Of a stretch of 64,000 nt of DNA, positions 11,849 through 21,212 are shown piece by piece (position 1 is the first letter of the stretch; every line of letters starts with the position of its first letter). Where the stretch lies: assembly GCA_963780045.1 (NCBI GenBank), contig CAVZZZ010000001.1:5456001-5520000 (forward strand), read 5' to 3'. The notes below the pieces were generated by a model that ran no database searches, had not been told where the DNA came from, and was given only the letters and a program-made list of their open reading frames with translations. The stretch comes from JANXQG01 sp963780045 (lineage in GTDB: Bacteria; Planctomycetota; Planctomycetia; Pirellulales; Thermoguttaceae). The position numbers and the translations under genes are program-made.

Positions 11849-13813
11849 TTGAATTGTAACGCTTTGATTGCGGACGCCTTGATGAGCGGGTTTTCCTTCC
11901 GAGTCGACAACAGCCCTTTCAACCAGCAGCAAGCCGATGCGCTGAACCAACTGCTGGCAACGCTCACGCCCGAGCAGATGATCTGGCTCAGCGGCTATTT
12001 GGCCGGGCTGCGCGGAAGTGCGCCGCAGGTCCTTCCAACCGGAATCGCCACAAGCAGCGAGGCGACGCCCGGCGCCGCGGTCGTTGCCGCGGCAAGTCCG
12101 GCCGTCGAGCGCGAAGTGACCATTCTGCATGGCTCGCAGACTGGCAACGCCCAGCGGCTGGCCGGCGAGATGAAGAAGCGGCTGGAAGAAAAGGATTTCC
12201 AGGTCACGCTCTCCTGCATGAGCGATTTCCGCACGAACAATCTCAAGAAGATCAAGCAGCTTCTTATCGTTGTCAGCACCTATGGCGAGGGCGATCCGCC
12301 CGACAAAGCCGTGATCTTCCACGAGTTCATGCACGGCAAGCGTGCCCCCAGGTTGGACGGGGTGAAGTTCTCGGTCCTTTCGCTGGGCGATCAGCTCTAC
12401 GAACACTTCTGCAAGATCGGGCAGGAATTCGACGCGCGTCTGGCAGAGCTTGGCGGCGTGCGAATCCACCCGCGCGTCGATTGCGACGTCGATTTTGACG
12501 AAGCGGCCAAGAGTTGGATGGACGGCGTGCTGGGGGTGCTCTCTGGTCCCGCGGATGGGGCATTGTCGGCAGCGCCTGGGTCGGACGGCGCAAGCGGCGC
12601 CGGTGATCACGTCGCCTCGCCGGTGCCAGCCGAACTGCTTTCGAGCGTCTCGGCCGTCGGCGCCGCCACGGCCGCGCAGACCATCGCCGCGCCGGTCTAC
12701 ACCCGCATGAACCCGTTTCCGGCCGAGGTGCTTGAGAACATCAATCTCAACGGCCGCGGCGCGGACAAGGAGACCCGCCACGTCAAGCTCGCGCTGGACG
12801 GTTCCGGCCTTTCCTTCGAGCCGGGCGACTCGCTGGGCATCTATCCCCACAACGATCCGCGGCTCGTCGACGAAGTGATCGGCGAGATGCGGTGGAACCC
12901 CGAAGAGCCGGTTCCGGCGGGCAAACAAGAATTGCCGCTTCGCGAGGCCCTGCTGCGGCATTACGAGATCACGATCCTCAGCAAGCAGTTGCTCAAGCAG
13001 ACTTCCGTCTTTTCCCAAGACGGCCTGCAAGACCTCGTCCAGTCCGGCGCGTCCGAAAAGCTCAAGGCCTACACCCGCGGCCGCGATGTGCTCGACCTGC
13101 TCCGCGATTTCTCCATCAAGGACGTGCCGGCGCGCGAGTTCGTGCCGCTGCTCCGCAAGCTGCCCGCGCGCCTGTATTCCATTGCCAGCAGCCACCGGGC
13201 GAACGAGGGCGAGGTCGATCTGTGCATCGCCGCATTGCGTTATCAGGCGAACAACCGCGAGCGGCTGGGCACCTGCTCCGTCCATTGCGCCGAACGGATC
13301 GATGCGGGCGACTCGCTGCAGGTCTTCGTCCACTCCAATCCGAACTTCCGCATGCCGGCCGATCCCGACGTGCCGATCATTATGATCGGGCCGGGAACGG
13401 GCATTGCGCCCTTCCGCTCGTTTATCGAAGAACGCGAGGAAACCGGCGCCGGCGGCAAGACGTGGCTCTTCTTCGGCGACCGTCACTTTCGCACCGATTT
13501 CCTCTATCAAATAGAATGGCTTCGCTGGCTGCGTCTGGGCGTGCTCACGCGGCTGGACGTGGCTTTCTCGCGCGACCAGGGCGAAAAAGTCTACGTGCAG
13601 CATCGCATGGCCGAGAAGAGCCGCGAGCTGTACAGTTGGCTGCAGGAAGGCGCACACATTTACGTCTGCGGCAGCGTCAGCCCGATGGCGGCTGACGTAC
13701 ACAACATGCTGCTGAGCGTCATCCAAAACGAAGGCGGCAAGACGGCCGAGGAAGCCGCCGCCTGCGTCAAATCTCTCCGCGAGCAAGGGCGCTACCAGCG
13801 CGACGTTTACTAG
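11849..13813 (+). CDS. cysJ: Sulfite reductase [NADPH] flavoprotein alpha subunit
   Basis: The domain order is complete. A flavodoxin-like FMN domain (TILHGSQTGNAQRLAGEM, STYGEGDPPD) spans about residues 90-235, followed by a linker and an FAD-binding domain with RLYSIASSH. The NADP-binding domain has GPGTGIAPFRSFIEE and the tail CVKSLREQGRYQRDVY. The product transfers electrons from NADPH to the hemoprotein CysI during assimilatory sulfite reduction. The frame opens with TTG 11849; ATG 11882 (MSGFSFRVDN) is an equally plausible start and is more typical of the family. cysI begins 46 bp downstream, so the two form an operon. The gap of about 290 bp upstream is AT-rich and likely holds the promoter. 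Confidence 0.95.
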   Translation: MNCNALIADALMSGFSFRVDNSPFNQQQADALNQLLATLTPEQMIWLSGYLAGLRGSAPQVLPTGIATSSEATPGAAVVAAASPAVEREVTILHGSQTGNAQRLAGEMKKRLEEKDFQVTLSCMSDFRTNNLKKIKQLLIVVSTYGEGDPPDKAVIFHEFMHGKRAPRLDGVKFSVLSLGDQLYEHFCKIGQEFDARLAELGGVRIHPRVDCDVDFDEAAKSWMDGVLGVLSGPADGALSAAPGSDGASGAGDHVASPVPAELLSSVSAVGAATAAQTIAAPVYTRMNPFPAEVLENINLNGRGADKETRHVKLALDGSGLSFEPGDSLGIYPHNDPRLVDEVIGEMRWNPEEPVPAGKQELPLREALLRHYEITILSKQLLKQTSVFSQDGLQDLVQSGASEKLKAYTRGRDVLDLLRDFSIKDVPAREFVPLLRKLPARLYSIASSHRANEGEVDLCIAALRYQANNRERLGTCSVHCAERIDAGDSLQVFVHSNPNFRMPADPDVPIIMIGPGTGIAPFRSFIEEREETGAGGKTWLFFGDRHFRTDFLYQIEWLRWLRLGVLTRLDVAFSRDQGEKVYVQHRMAEKSRELYSWLQEGAHIYVCGSVSPMAADVHNMLLSVIQNEGGKTAEEAAACVKSLREQGRYQRDVY

Positions 13814-13858
13814 CTTTGGACTGCGACGGTTCGTCGCATCCAAAGAGAGAACACTTCC

Positions 13859-15592
13859 ATGCCAGACACGGTAACCAAAGCGCCCGCCGCACAAAAGCTG
13901 TCCGAGAACGAAAGCATCAAGCAGTCCAGCAACTTTCTCCGCGGCACGATCCTGCAATCGCTTTGCAATCGCATTACCGGCGCGGTGCCTGAAGGCGACA
14001 GTGCCCTGCTGAAGTTCCACGGCACGTACATGCAGGACGACCGCGACATCCGCGAGGAACGCGCGCGGCAGCGGCTGGAGCCGGCCTTCGACTTCATGAT
14101 CCGCATCCGCGCTGCCGGCGGCATCGTCACGCCGCGGCAGTGGCTCGATCTGGACGCCCTCGCCCATAAGTACGCCGGCGGGCAGCTCCGCCTTACCACG
14201 CGGCAATCGTTCCAGTTCCACGGTGTGACCAAGTGGCATCTTCGCCAGACGATCCACGACATCAACCAGACGCTGTTGAACACGCTGGCCGCTTGCGGCG
14301 ACGTGAACCGCAACGTGATGTGCAACCCCAACCCTTACGTATCCGAAATCCACGGCGAGGTCTATGAATGGGCCAAGCGGCTGAGCGAACACTTGGCCCC
14401 GCGGACTCGAGCGTATCACGAAATCTGGGTTGGCGACGAGGCCGTCGTGCCGCCGCCCAAGGACCCGGACCCTAAAGACACAGAACCCATGTACGGGCCT
14501 ACCTACCTGCCGCGGAAATTCAAAGTCGCGATAGCCGTTCCGCCCAGCAATGACGTCGACGTGCTTGCCCACGATCTTGGGTTTATCGCCATCGCCGAGA
14601 ACGGACGTCTGGCCGGCTTCAACGTCTCCGCGGGCGGCGGCCTGGGCATGACGCACGGCGAGCCGGCCACGTTCCCCAATTTGGGCTGGGTGCTGGGCTT
14701 CTGCCTGCCCGATCAGGTGTTGGACGTGGCCGAGAAGGTCCTCACCACGCAGCGCGACTTTGGCGACCGCGCCAATCGCAAGCACGCTCGGCTGAAATAC
14801 ACCATTCTCGATCGCGGCGTGGATTGGTTCAAGGAAGAGTTGCAATATCGGCTCGGCTGGAAGCTCCAGCCGGAGCGTCCTTACCGCTTTGAGCACCACG
14901 GCGACCGCTATGGCTGGGTGAAAGGCACCAACGGCAAGTGGCACCTCACGCTCTTCATTGAAAACGGCCGCATTCGCGATTGGGAAGACTATCCACTGAT
15001 GACTGCCCTGCGGGCGATCGCCGAGATGCACGACGGCGACCTTCGCCTGACAGCCAATCAGAACTTGATTATCGGCAACGTCTCCGAGGAAAACCGCCCG
15101 CAGATCGATCGACTTGTGCGGGAGCACAAGCTCAGCGACGGCGAGCGGATTTCCGCGCTGCGGCGCAACGCCATGTCCTGCGTGGCCCTGCCCACCTGCG
15201 GCTTGGCCATGGCCGAGTCGGAGCGCTACCTGCCCGCGCTGGTGACCAAGCTCGAAGCGATGCTCGCCGAGAGCGGGCTTGCGGGCGAGGAAATTGTCAT
15301 ACGCATGACCGGCTGCCCCAACGGCTGCGCGCGGCCTTATCTGGCGGAGATCGGCTTAGTCGGCAAGTCGGTAGGCAAGTACAACCTCTATCTCGGCGGC
15401 GATTTCGTCGGCGCGCGGATGAACCGCCTCTATCGCGAGAACATCGGCGAGGAGGAAATCCTCGGCGTCCTTCGGCCGCTCTTCGCTCGCTTCGCCCAGG
15501 AGCGGCAGCCCGGCGAGCATTTTGGCGATTTTCTCGTCCGAGCCGATGTCGTCCGAGCCGTAACCGGCGGCCCCGACTTTCATTCCCAGTAG
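13859..15592 (+). CDS. cysI: Sulfite reductase hemoprotein beta subunit
   Basis: This 577-residue protein has both halves of the nitrite/sulfite reductase ferredoxin-like fold. The cofactor-binding cysteines appear as SCVALPTCGLAMAE and RMTGCPNGCARP, the ligands of the 4Fe-4S cluster coupled to siroheme. Conserved arginines occur in RLTTRQSFQFHGV. It reduces sulfite to sulfide with electrons from CysJ, encoded 46 bp upstream on the same strand. ATG 13859 follows AAAGAGAG, which could serve as Shine-Dalgarno. The length matches the family. No other cys genes (cysH, cysND) are in the window, so the rest of the sulfate pathway must lie elsewhere. Confidence 0.96.
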   Translation: MPDTVTKAPAAQKLSENESIKQSSNFLRGTILQSLCNRITGAVPEGDSALLKFHGTYMQDDRDIREERARQRLEPAFDFMIRIRAAGGIVTPRQWLDLDALAHKYAGGQLRLTTRQSFQFHGVTKWHLRQTIHDINQTLLNTLAACGDVNRNVMCNPNPYVSEIHGEVYEWAKRLSEHLAPRTRAYHEIWVGDEAVVPPPKDPDPKDTEPMYGPTYLPRKFKVAIAVPPSNDVDVLAHDLGFIAIAENGRLAGFNVSAGGGLGMTHGEPATFPNLGWVLGFCLPDQVLDVAEKVLTTQRDFGDRANRKHARLKYTILDRGVDWFKEELQYRLGWKLQPERPYRFEHHGDRYGWVKGTNGKWHLTLFIENGRIRDWEDYPLMTALRAIAEMHDGDLRLTANQNLIIGNVSEENRPQIDRLVREHKLSDGERISALRRNAMSCVALPTCGLAMAESERYLPALVTKLEAMLAESGLAGEEIVIRMTGCPNGCARPYLAEIGLVGKSVGKYNLYLGGDFVGARMNRLYRENIGEEEILGVLRPLFARFAQERQPGEHFGDFLVRADVVRAVTGGPDFHSQ

Positions 15593-16021
15593 GTCCGGCC
15601 TGCCCAGCCGGACAACGTACTCATCACGCTCCTCCGTGATGCCAGTCTCTTTTTTTCTCCGCCACGGTGGCCATTCGGAGCCACTCCGGACCCTAACAAC
15701 CAGCCAAGATCTGTGCCGCCCCGCGGTTTTGCCGCGCTTGGCACACATCGTTCCGCTCGCCGTAACTCCCTTGTGGCCATCGACTTGCGGTACCGCAGTT
15801 TCTTCCAGCGCCTACCCCACCTATGGCAAGATTGGCACACATCGCCGCCGCGCAGTTTGAGTTTCGGCTTTAGCCGACAAATGGAACACGGAACTGCGAA
15901 ACACGGGAATTGCGCGAATGTCGGACGGGAGCCGCGGATGCATTTCTCTTCGCGCATTCGGGGCCGTGGCACTGACTGTGAAAACCCCTTTCCCGTCTTC
16001 TTTCTGAACAGCGTCGCTAAT
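15593..16021. other. Intergenic, no gene seen
   Basis: The 429 bp between convergent cysI and a small membrane-protein gene hold only short shadow ORFs with no recognisable signal. A small GC hairpin near 15596-15612 (gtccggcctgcccagccgga) could terminate cysI. Confidence 0.5.
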
Positions 16022-16225
16022 CTACTCGTGATCCGTGCGATAAGTCTGCGCAGCTTGCGAGCTTACGTCGACTTTTGACAGGACCACAATCAAGAAGGTG
16101 GCGATCGGGCCAAGGAATAGCGAAATCAGCCACCAGAGCAGTCCGCTGCGGCCCTTGGCTTGGGCCAAGCCGGCGTTGATGAGCGACAGCGTTCCCCAAC
16201 CGACGAAGAATTCTCGGTCGATCAT
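16022..16225 (-). CDS. Small two-helix membrane protein, unknown function
   Basis: The 67-residue product MIDREFFVGWGTLSLINAGL is followed by a charged KGRSG turn and a second long hydrophobic helix LLWWLISLFLGPIATFLIVV, then a polar tail. A good Shine-Dalgarno (GGGAGAAAG) precedes ATG 16225. The clean two-segment hydropathy and the Trp/Gly-Pro pattern argue for a real gene. Similar small proteins (WGxLxLINAxLAQxKGRS) occur widely in bacteria without known function. It lies alone between cysI and the BBP7 gene. Confidence 0.65.
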   Translation of the reverse strand: MIDREFFVGWGTLSLINAGLAQAKGRSGLLWWLISLFLGPIATFLIVVLSKVDVSSQAAQTYRTDHE

Positions 16226-16563
16226 GGTCTTTCTCCCTCTTGGTTATTCGCTGCGGCAACGCCAGTATTGGCCTGCTTGTCCGAAGACGGCACCTAGGCT
16301 GCTGGCAGCGGCTGCCGCGTTGCAATGACGCACCCGAAACCAGCCGCGCCGGCATTTTTGGCAAACTTTGACGGCTAGGTCAGCCTTAACGCTTTTTTCG
16401 GTTGCTCCTGCGCGGTGCAATTGTATGGATTATGCCCAAAATGCGCACCGATCCTGAAATACGGATTATGCGTCCAGGAGCGATTTTGCTGGGCGTGACG
16501 TTAAGCAAAACAAATCTCCGCCATAAGCGGACGTTTGTTACACCCTAACCGTAGGCTAATAAA
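16226..16563. other. Divergent intergenic region
   Basis: The 338 bp lie between the small membrane-protein gene (minus) and the BBP7 beta-barrel gene (plus). I see no ORF with coding character. An AT-rich patch at about 16500-16563 probably holds the BBP7 promoter, but I cannot identify clear -35/-10 boxes. Confidence 0.4.
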
Positions 16564-17990
16564 ATGCTCAGGTGCAGTCTTTTGAAGGGTCTGGTCCTCG
16601 CCATCGTGGCGGTCTGGTGCGCGGTGCCAGCAAATGCAGCCGAATCTTCTTTTCCTGTTCCGCAAGGGGGGGGCGCAACTCGGTCAAGATTGCCGTCAGC
16701 GTAACGCCCGATACGAATGCCCCGTCGCCCGCGCCGCTACCGCTTGGCGCGGGCGAGGCGGACACGGATGGCGTGACGCCTGTGGCGGCCGTGATGCCGG
16801 CGCGCCCCTTCCCCGCCGGCGAGGCGGTGGCCGGCGATGATGCCCCTAGCGGGTCGACGCGGTATACGGACGACATTGCCACTTCGCTCGCCGCCGGGGC
16901 GCCCTCCGGATCGAGCGCCGCGGGCTCGGCCACGACGCTCACCGGCAGCGACTGCTGCATTCAGCAGGATGACACGTTCGGTTGCCTCTGCTGCCGCGCC
17001 TGCCCGTGCGTCTACGGCGACGTGGAAGCCGTCTTCCTCACGGAGGTGCCGCACTTCCGCAACCAGCCGCTGTTGATCGACTACAACACGCTCAACGTGC
17101 TCGAAACGGCCTCCGGCCTCGGATTCGTCGACGATTCGGGCGTCAGCGCGACGTTCGGCATCCGCGCATGCCGGCTGCCGCGCGATCGAGTTCACGTACT
17201 TCGGGCTGTTCCGCAACGGCAATGCGTTGAATTTCCAAAACCCCGGTCAGTATACCTTGACCTTCCCCACGGGTCCGCAGGGGAACGTGTTTCTCGACAT
17301 GGGCACCGTGCAGACCAGCTATACGTCCTGGTTGAACAGCTTCGAAGTGAACTTTCCCTGCTGTTGCGGGTGCTGCACCCAGTCGTGCGGCTGCGATGAC
17401 TGCGGCCGCGGCGAGGCCACCTGCGGCGAAGCCAATTGCGGCGCCGCGAAGGAAAAATGTGGCCGCGACGGCGTTTGCTGCCGCAGCATCGAATGGTTCG
17501 CCGGCTTCCGCTATATCGAGGTCGGCAGCGACATGGACATCGGCGTCGCGTCCTATGCACCGCTTACCGAGAACGGTCAGTACACCGTCAACGCCCTCAA
17601 TCGTCTCTTTGCGCGCAGATCGGCGGCCGAATCCGCGGCACGTACAATCGCTTCGGGCTGGAATTGACGGGCAAGGCGGGACTCTACGACAACGACGCCA
17701 CGCAGTCGCAGACCGTGATCGACTATCCCAATTTTCCGCTGCGTCCCACCACGTCGGCCCAGGGTGACTTTGTCGCCTTCGAGGGCGAGCTCAATCTTTC
17801 CGGCATCTTCCGCCTGAACGATGTCTGGTCGATCAAGGCGGGCTACAGCTTGATCTGGCTCCAGGGCTTGGCGCTGGCCCCGGACCAATTGGACTTCAAC
17901 TTCGCTACCAGCCCCAGCGGCAATCAATTGTCGACGGCTGGCAGCATGTTCCTGCGCGGCGCCAACGTCGGCGTCGAGGCCCGGTGGTAG
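16564..17990 (+). CDS. BBP7-family outer-membrane beta-barrel protein, three frame breaks
   Basis: ATG 16564 opens a clear signal peptide (MLRCSLLKGLVLAIVAVWCA, cleavage after ANA). The frame breaks at the G8 run 16666-16673, near 17172, and near 17613. Stitched together, the protein reads ...CVYGDVEAVFLTEVPHF..NQPLLIDYNT, then EFTYFGLFRNGNALNFQNPG, a Cys-rich loop (CCCGCCTQSCGCDDCG), SIEWFAGFRYIEV, and finally RGTYNRFGLELTGKAGLYDN through a terminal strand ending GVEARW with the C-terminal aromatic expected of an outer-membrane barrel. This is the BBP7 pattern of planctomycetes. Each break is repaired by one base, so sequence errors are likelier than decay. Function unknown. Confidence 0.75.
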
Positions 17991-18001
17991 CGAAGCAAGA
18001 C

Positions 18002-19448
18002 TTACTCCCCCGCGCGGAACTCCACCCAGGGCTGTGTGGGGCGGCTCTTCAAGATGCCGCGGGTCCAGTCGTATTGCGGATGCTCCTGCAGGAACTTGTC
18101 GGCGTCAAACGCCATCCCGCAGGCCGAGCCCCACCGGGCGGCAAACGACATCCGCCGCGCCATGGCCGCGTCCACCACCTTGCCGTCCAAGGTCCCTTGC
18201 GGGTCGAAGGGCGGGTCCGTGCCTAGCCCCTTCGCGTCCAGGTCGAAGTGACCGCAAATCGAACGGCCGCCCGGCTCGTCTTTCTGCAAGTAGCAGTCGT
18301 AGTGGTCGGCCTCGAAAGCCTTGCCCAGGTCGAGGTCGATCTTGCCCGCGTACTTGGCCATGAGCTGCTTCCAGCGGACCCGCCGCGCTACCGACGAGCG
18401 GCGGATGTCGGTCTCGGCCTCGCTCGTTTCATGGCGGCGGAGGGCGGTGTCTTCCGCCACGTTCGAGCCGACAAAGTAGCCGTCGGTCTTCTTCTCGATA
18501 TGGGAGTATTTCAGGCCCAACTCGAAGCGGGCAATCTCCTTGGTGTTCACGTCGCCCAGCAGCCAGGCGTTGGCGTAGCCGCCGTTGTTCTCCTTCTTCA
18601 TGATCTCGCACCAGCGGTCGATGGTGTCGGCGTCCTGCATCGCGCGACGCATGCGGGCGAATTCGGGCACGCCCTTCTCATCGAAGCCCTTGTAGGAACC
18701 GATCGTGGTCTCCTGCGCCGACGATGCCGGCGTCAGTGATGAAGAAATCGGTGCCGCTGTGGATCCAGCCGGGCGTGACCTGCATGAGGATGCGATGCCC
18801 CTTTTCCGGCAGGATGTCGAGGATCACGTTGCAATCGGCGTCGTAATAGCCGTCCATGGTGTTGTGGCCGAGCACGACTCCGCCGTCCTTGGTCATGCTT
18901 CCGGTAGCGACGAACGCGCTGCACTTTTCCTGCGGGTGGGGCTTTTCGTCGCTGCCCATTTTTTCTTTCTCCTTGGGCCACCAGTAGCCGGCCAGCTCGC
19001 ACATGGCGTTGTAGGCGATCATCTCCTGCCGCGACGACGGTACGCCGGCCGCGCGCAGGCCCTCGACGATGCCGTTGATTTCGGCCAGGTTTTCGGCGTC
19101 GATCTTGCCCAGCGCCTTCTTGGATTTCTCCACGAGCCAGCTCCAATCCATGCCGCTCTGGTATTCCCAAACGATCTTCGTCTTTCGCAGGGCCTCGCGA
19201 ATCTCCGCGGCGATCAGGTAGCCGTGCTGGAAGCCCCGCTCGCGCGGCGATCCTTCGACGTGCAGATAGACCCAGCCGCACTTCTCATGGCGCGTACCGC
19301 GGGCGAGCCATTTCTGCTGCTCACCGGTGAGCTGCGCCGAGTCGTGAGGAAGACTGGCCGATGCCGTGGCCGTGGGCGGCGATTGCTGCGCGGAAGCGAG
19401 CTGTTGGCAGGCGAGGAAGATGGTGAGAAGCGGAAGCAGTTTGTTCAT
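18002..19448 (-). CDS. C45-family acyltransferase/phospholipase B-like Ntn-hydrolase, exported, frameshifted
   Basis: A signal peptide (MNKLLPLLTIFLACQQLASA) starts at ATG 19448. The Ntn-hydrolase nucleophile is seen in KCSAFVATGSMTKDGGVVLG, with the typical VVLGHNTMDGY after it. A frame change near 18718 separates the N-terminal 240 residues from the rest, which resumes ETTIGSYKGFDEKG and ends WVEFRAGE. The repaired protein of about 480 residues fits phospholipase B/C45 (acyl-CoA:6-APA acyltransferase-like) hydrolases that self-activate by cleaving before the Cys. Export suggests action on lipids or amides outside the cytoplasm. It is convergent with the BBP7 gene 11 bp away. The substrate cannot be deduced. 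Confidence 0.82.
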
Positions 19449-19583
19449 GGAGTTTGCGATTGGTTATTGCGGGAGGTACGGACGACTCGCCTATTATATC
19501 ACTTATTGACTGGCATGTGGCCGGGGTTGGTATAATGAAGCCATCGTGGTTGGAATAAAGGCTTCGTCTTCGGAGGTTGGCGA

Positions 19584-19823
19584 ATGACAAGAATGGTAAT
19601 TGACGCGCAGACTTGGGCGAGCTTGCGCAGCGGGCACGAAGTGCTCGAACTGTGCGATCCGTCTGGCCAAATGCTGGCCGTTTACCAGCCGGCGGTGCGC
19701 TCCGGCGTCGTTGAGGGCGGCAAGGTTCGATCACCCTTTAGCGATGAAGAGCTCGAGCAGCGCCGCCGCCTGGGTGGGGGCCGTCCCTTGGCTGAGTTCT
19801 GGAAGGAACACGGTCGCACATGA
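19584..19823 (+). CDS. Antitoxin-like protein of a RelE/ParE-type pair
   Basis: The 79-residue protein MTRMVIDAQTWASLRSGHEV contains VLELCDPSGQMLAVYQP and a C-terminal DEELEQRRRLGGGRPLAEFW helix typical of small antitoxins that wrap a RelE/ParE toxin. Shine-Dalgarno GGAGG lies 9 nt before ATG 19584. Its stop overlaps the next ATG by 4 nt (ATGA), the usual antitoxin-toxin coupling. The toxin gene that follows is truncated, so this may be an orphaned antitoxin. The family name is not certain. Confidence 0.7.
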   Translation: MTRMVIDAQTWASLRSGHEVLELCDPSGQMLAVYQPAVRSGVVEGGKVRSPFSDEELEQRRRLGGGRPLAEFWKEHGRT

Positions 19824-19942
19824 AATACACCGTCGTCTGGGTGCTGGCCGCACTGATGGAACTGGCGACGATTTGGACCGATGCGGAGGACCGTGCCGCC
19901 GTAGCCGCGGCCAGCGACGAAATCGACCGTCGCTCACAATGA
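19820..19942 (+). pseudogene. Truncated RelE/ParE-like toxin remnant
   Basis: The 40-residue ORF starts MKYTVVWVLAALMELATIWT and continues with ASDEIDRRSQ before a stop. This matches the first helices of RelE/ParE-family proteins (xYxVxWxxxAxxELAxIW...ADRxAVxxAxxEIDRxL). The normal length is about 90-100 residues, and the expected beta-sheet with catalytic or gyrase-binding residues is missing. The following 100 bp do not restore it in another frame convincingly. It overlaps the antitoxin by 4 nt. It is most likely an inactivated toxin, although a frameshift cannot be excluded. Confidence 0.65.
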
Positions 19943-20039
19943 GTCTGCTGATGGAAGGACCCGATCCTGGCGCTCCCCGCGGAACCAGTAAATGAGATCG
20001 GGCATTTCAGCAACTGTCCGGAAGCCTCTTTCCCGGCCG

Positions 20040-21179
20040 TTATCTCTTCTTGTCTGTCGGCATCTTCCCCGGATGGCTTTGCGGCTGTCCATTGGCGGCA
20101 GCACTGCTTGCGTCGCCCGGCACCACCATGTCCTCATGCGCCGCAATCGGCGGAATCCAGTTTCTCCGCAGGGCGTATTCGTGCCAGGCAAGCATCAAGC
20201 TTGCAACCAGAAGCGGCAACAGAAAGTAGACGACGCGGAAGACGACGATCGCGGCGAAGACCTTGGGTATGTCCTCGCGGGCTACCAGCTCCAGCGCGCT
20301 GAGCGATCCGGTAATCGTCGCTTCGATCACGCCCCAGCCGCCGGGCACGTGCGAGATCACGTTCAGCACGTAAGCCACCAGGTAGACCTCCAGTACGCGG
20401 AAATAGCCGCCGCGGACGTGAGGGCAGAGAACGTAGAACACGCCCGCCGCAATGAGCATGTCGGCCGAGGCGATGCCGATCTGCTGCAGCGTCAACACCG
20501 GCGGCGGCACGGGAACCGTCCAGCGCATGATTTTCAGCGACCCGCGGTGCAGCAGGCTCGTGCCCACGTATGTCACCGCCAGCGCCAGCAGTATCAGGCC
20601 GAAGACCGTCGAGTCTTGCATCAGGAACTTGAACACCGACACCGCCGCGTCCGAAAGGTGGAACTTCACGCTCATGTCCACGCAGATCTCGCGCAGCTTT
20701 TCGCGGGGAATGCGCAGCGGCTTCACGACGAACAGTGCGCCGGAAAGCGCAAAAACGCCGAACCAAAAGGTGAAGGCCAATATCACCAGCAACTGCACGA
20801 TCTTCGTCAGCGGAACGTTCCAGGACGAATAGAGCCTGTAGCGCAAGGGGATGCCCGTCACCGTCGCGCCGAAGTTATAGCTGAAGGCGTAGGTAATGAC
20901 GGCTGCAAAGGCGACGCGCTTTCGCGAGATCGGCACCTTGGCGAAGCGGAAAGCCAGGTAGTCGAACAAAAACAATACGACGTAATTGATCACCGTCAAA
21001 CCAACGGCCGCCAACAGCACACCGGGCCGCTGTCCGTAGGCACGAAGGTCGTCCCAGACCTTTGCTACCGTGAGGTTATTGTCTTGCCATTGCCGGTGCA
21101 GCAACCAGGCCGCGGCGATAAAGACCGCAACCACGAGCAACAGGCCAAGATAGTGCAGCGGACCGCTTTTTTTCATCAC
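20040..21179 (-). CDS. Lysylphosphatidylglycerol synthase TM-region / UPF0104 family membrane protein
   Basis: The 379-residue polytopic protein shows 7-8 hydrophobic segments (HYLGLLLVVAVFIAAAWLL, VNYVVLFLFDYLAFRF, and others). It has the family signatures NFGATVTGIPLRYRLY near residue 105 and the late motif ISHVPGGWGVIEATI. The family includes the flippase half of MprF and YbhN-type proteins that move or handle phospholipids in the inner membrane. No C-terminal aminoacyl-transfer domain is present, so it is only the membrane module. A charged tail (HEDMVVPGDASSAAANG) follows the last helix. It is downstream of the S46 peptidase on the same strand with a gap of about 33 bp, so the two may be co-transcribed. 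Confidence 0.88.
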   Translation of the reverse strand: MMKKSGPLHYLGLLLVVAVFIAAAWLLHRQWQDNNLTVAKVWDDLRAYGQRPGVLLAAVGLTVINYVVLFLFDYLAFRFAKVPISRKRVAFAAVITYAFSYNFGATVTGIPLRYRLYSSWNVPLTKIVQLLVILAFTFWFGVFALSGALFVVKPLRIPREKLREICVDMSVKFHLSDAAVSVFKFLMQDSTVFGLILLALAVTYVGTSLLHRGSLKIMRWTVPVPPPVLTLQQIGIASADMLIAAGVFYVLCPHVRGGYFRVLEVYLVAYVLNVISHVPGGWGVIEATITGSLSALELVAREDIPKVFAAIVVFRVVYFLLPLLVASLMLAWHEYALRRNWIPPIAAHEDMVVPGDASSAAANGQPQSHPGKMPTDKKR

Positions 21180-21212
21180 CGCGCCCGTGACAGTTTTCGC
21201 CTCCTGAATATA

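Noticed and set aside
11813..15127. A 1,104-residue minus-strand ORF opposite cysJ/cysI
   Set aside because: It is the antisense shadow of the two sulfite reductase genes; its sequence has no family pattern and the sense proteins are unambiguous.
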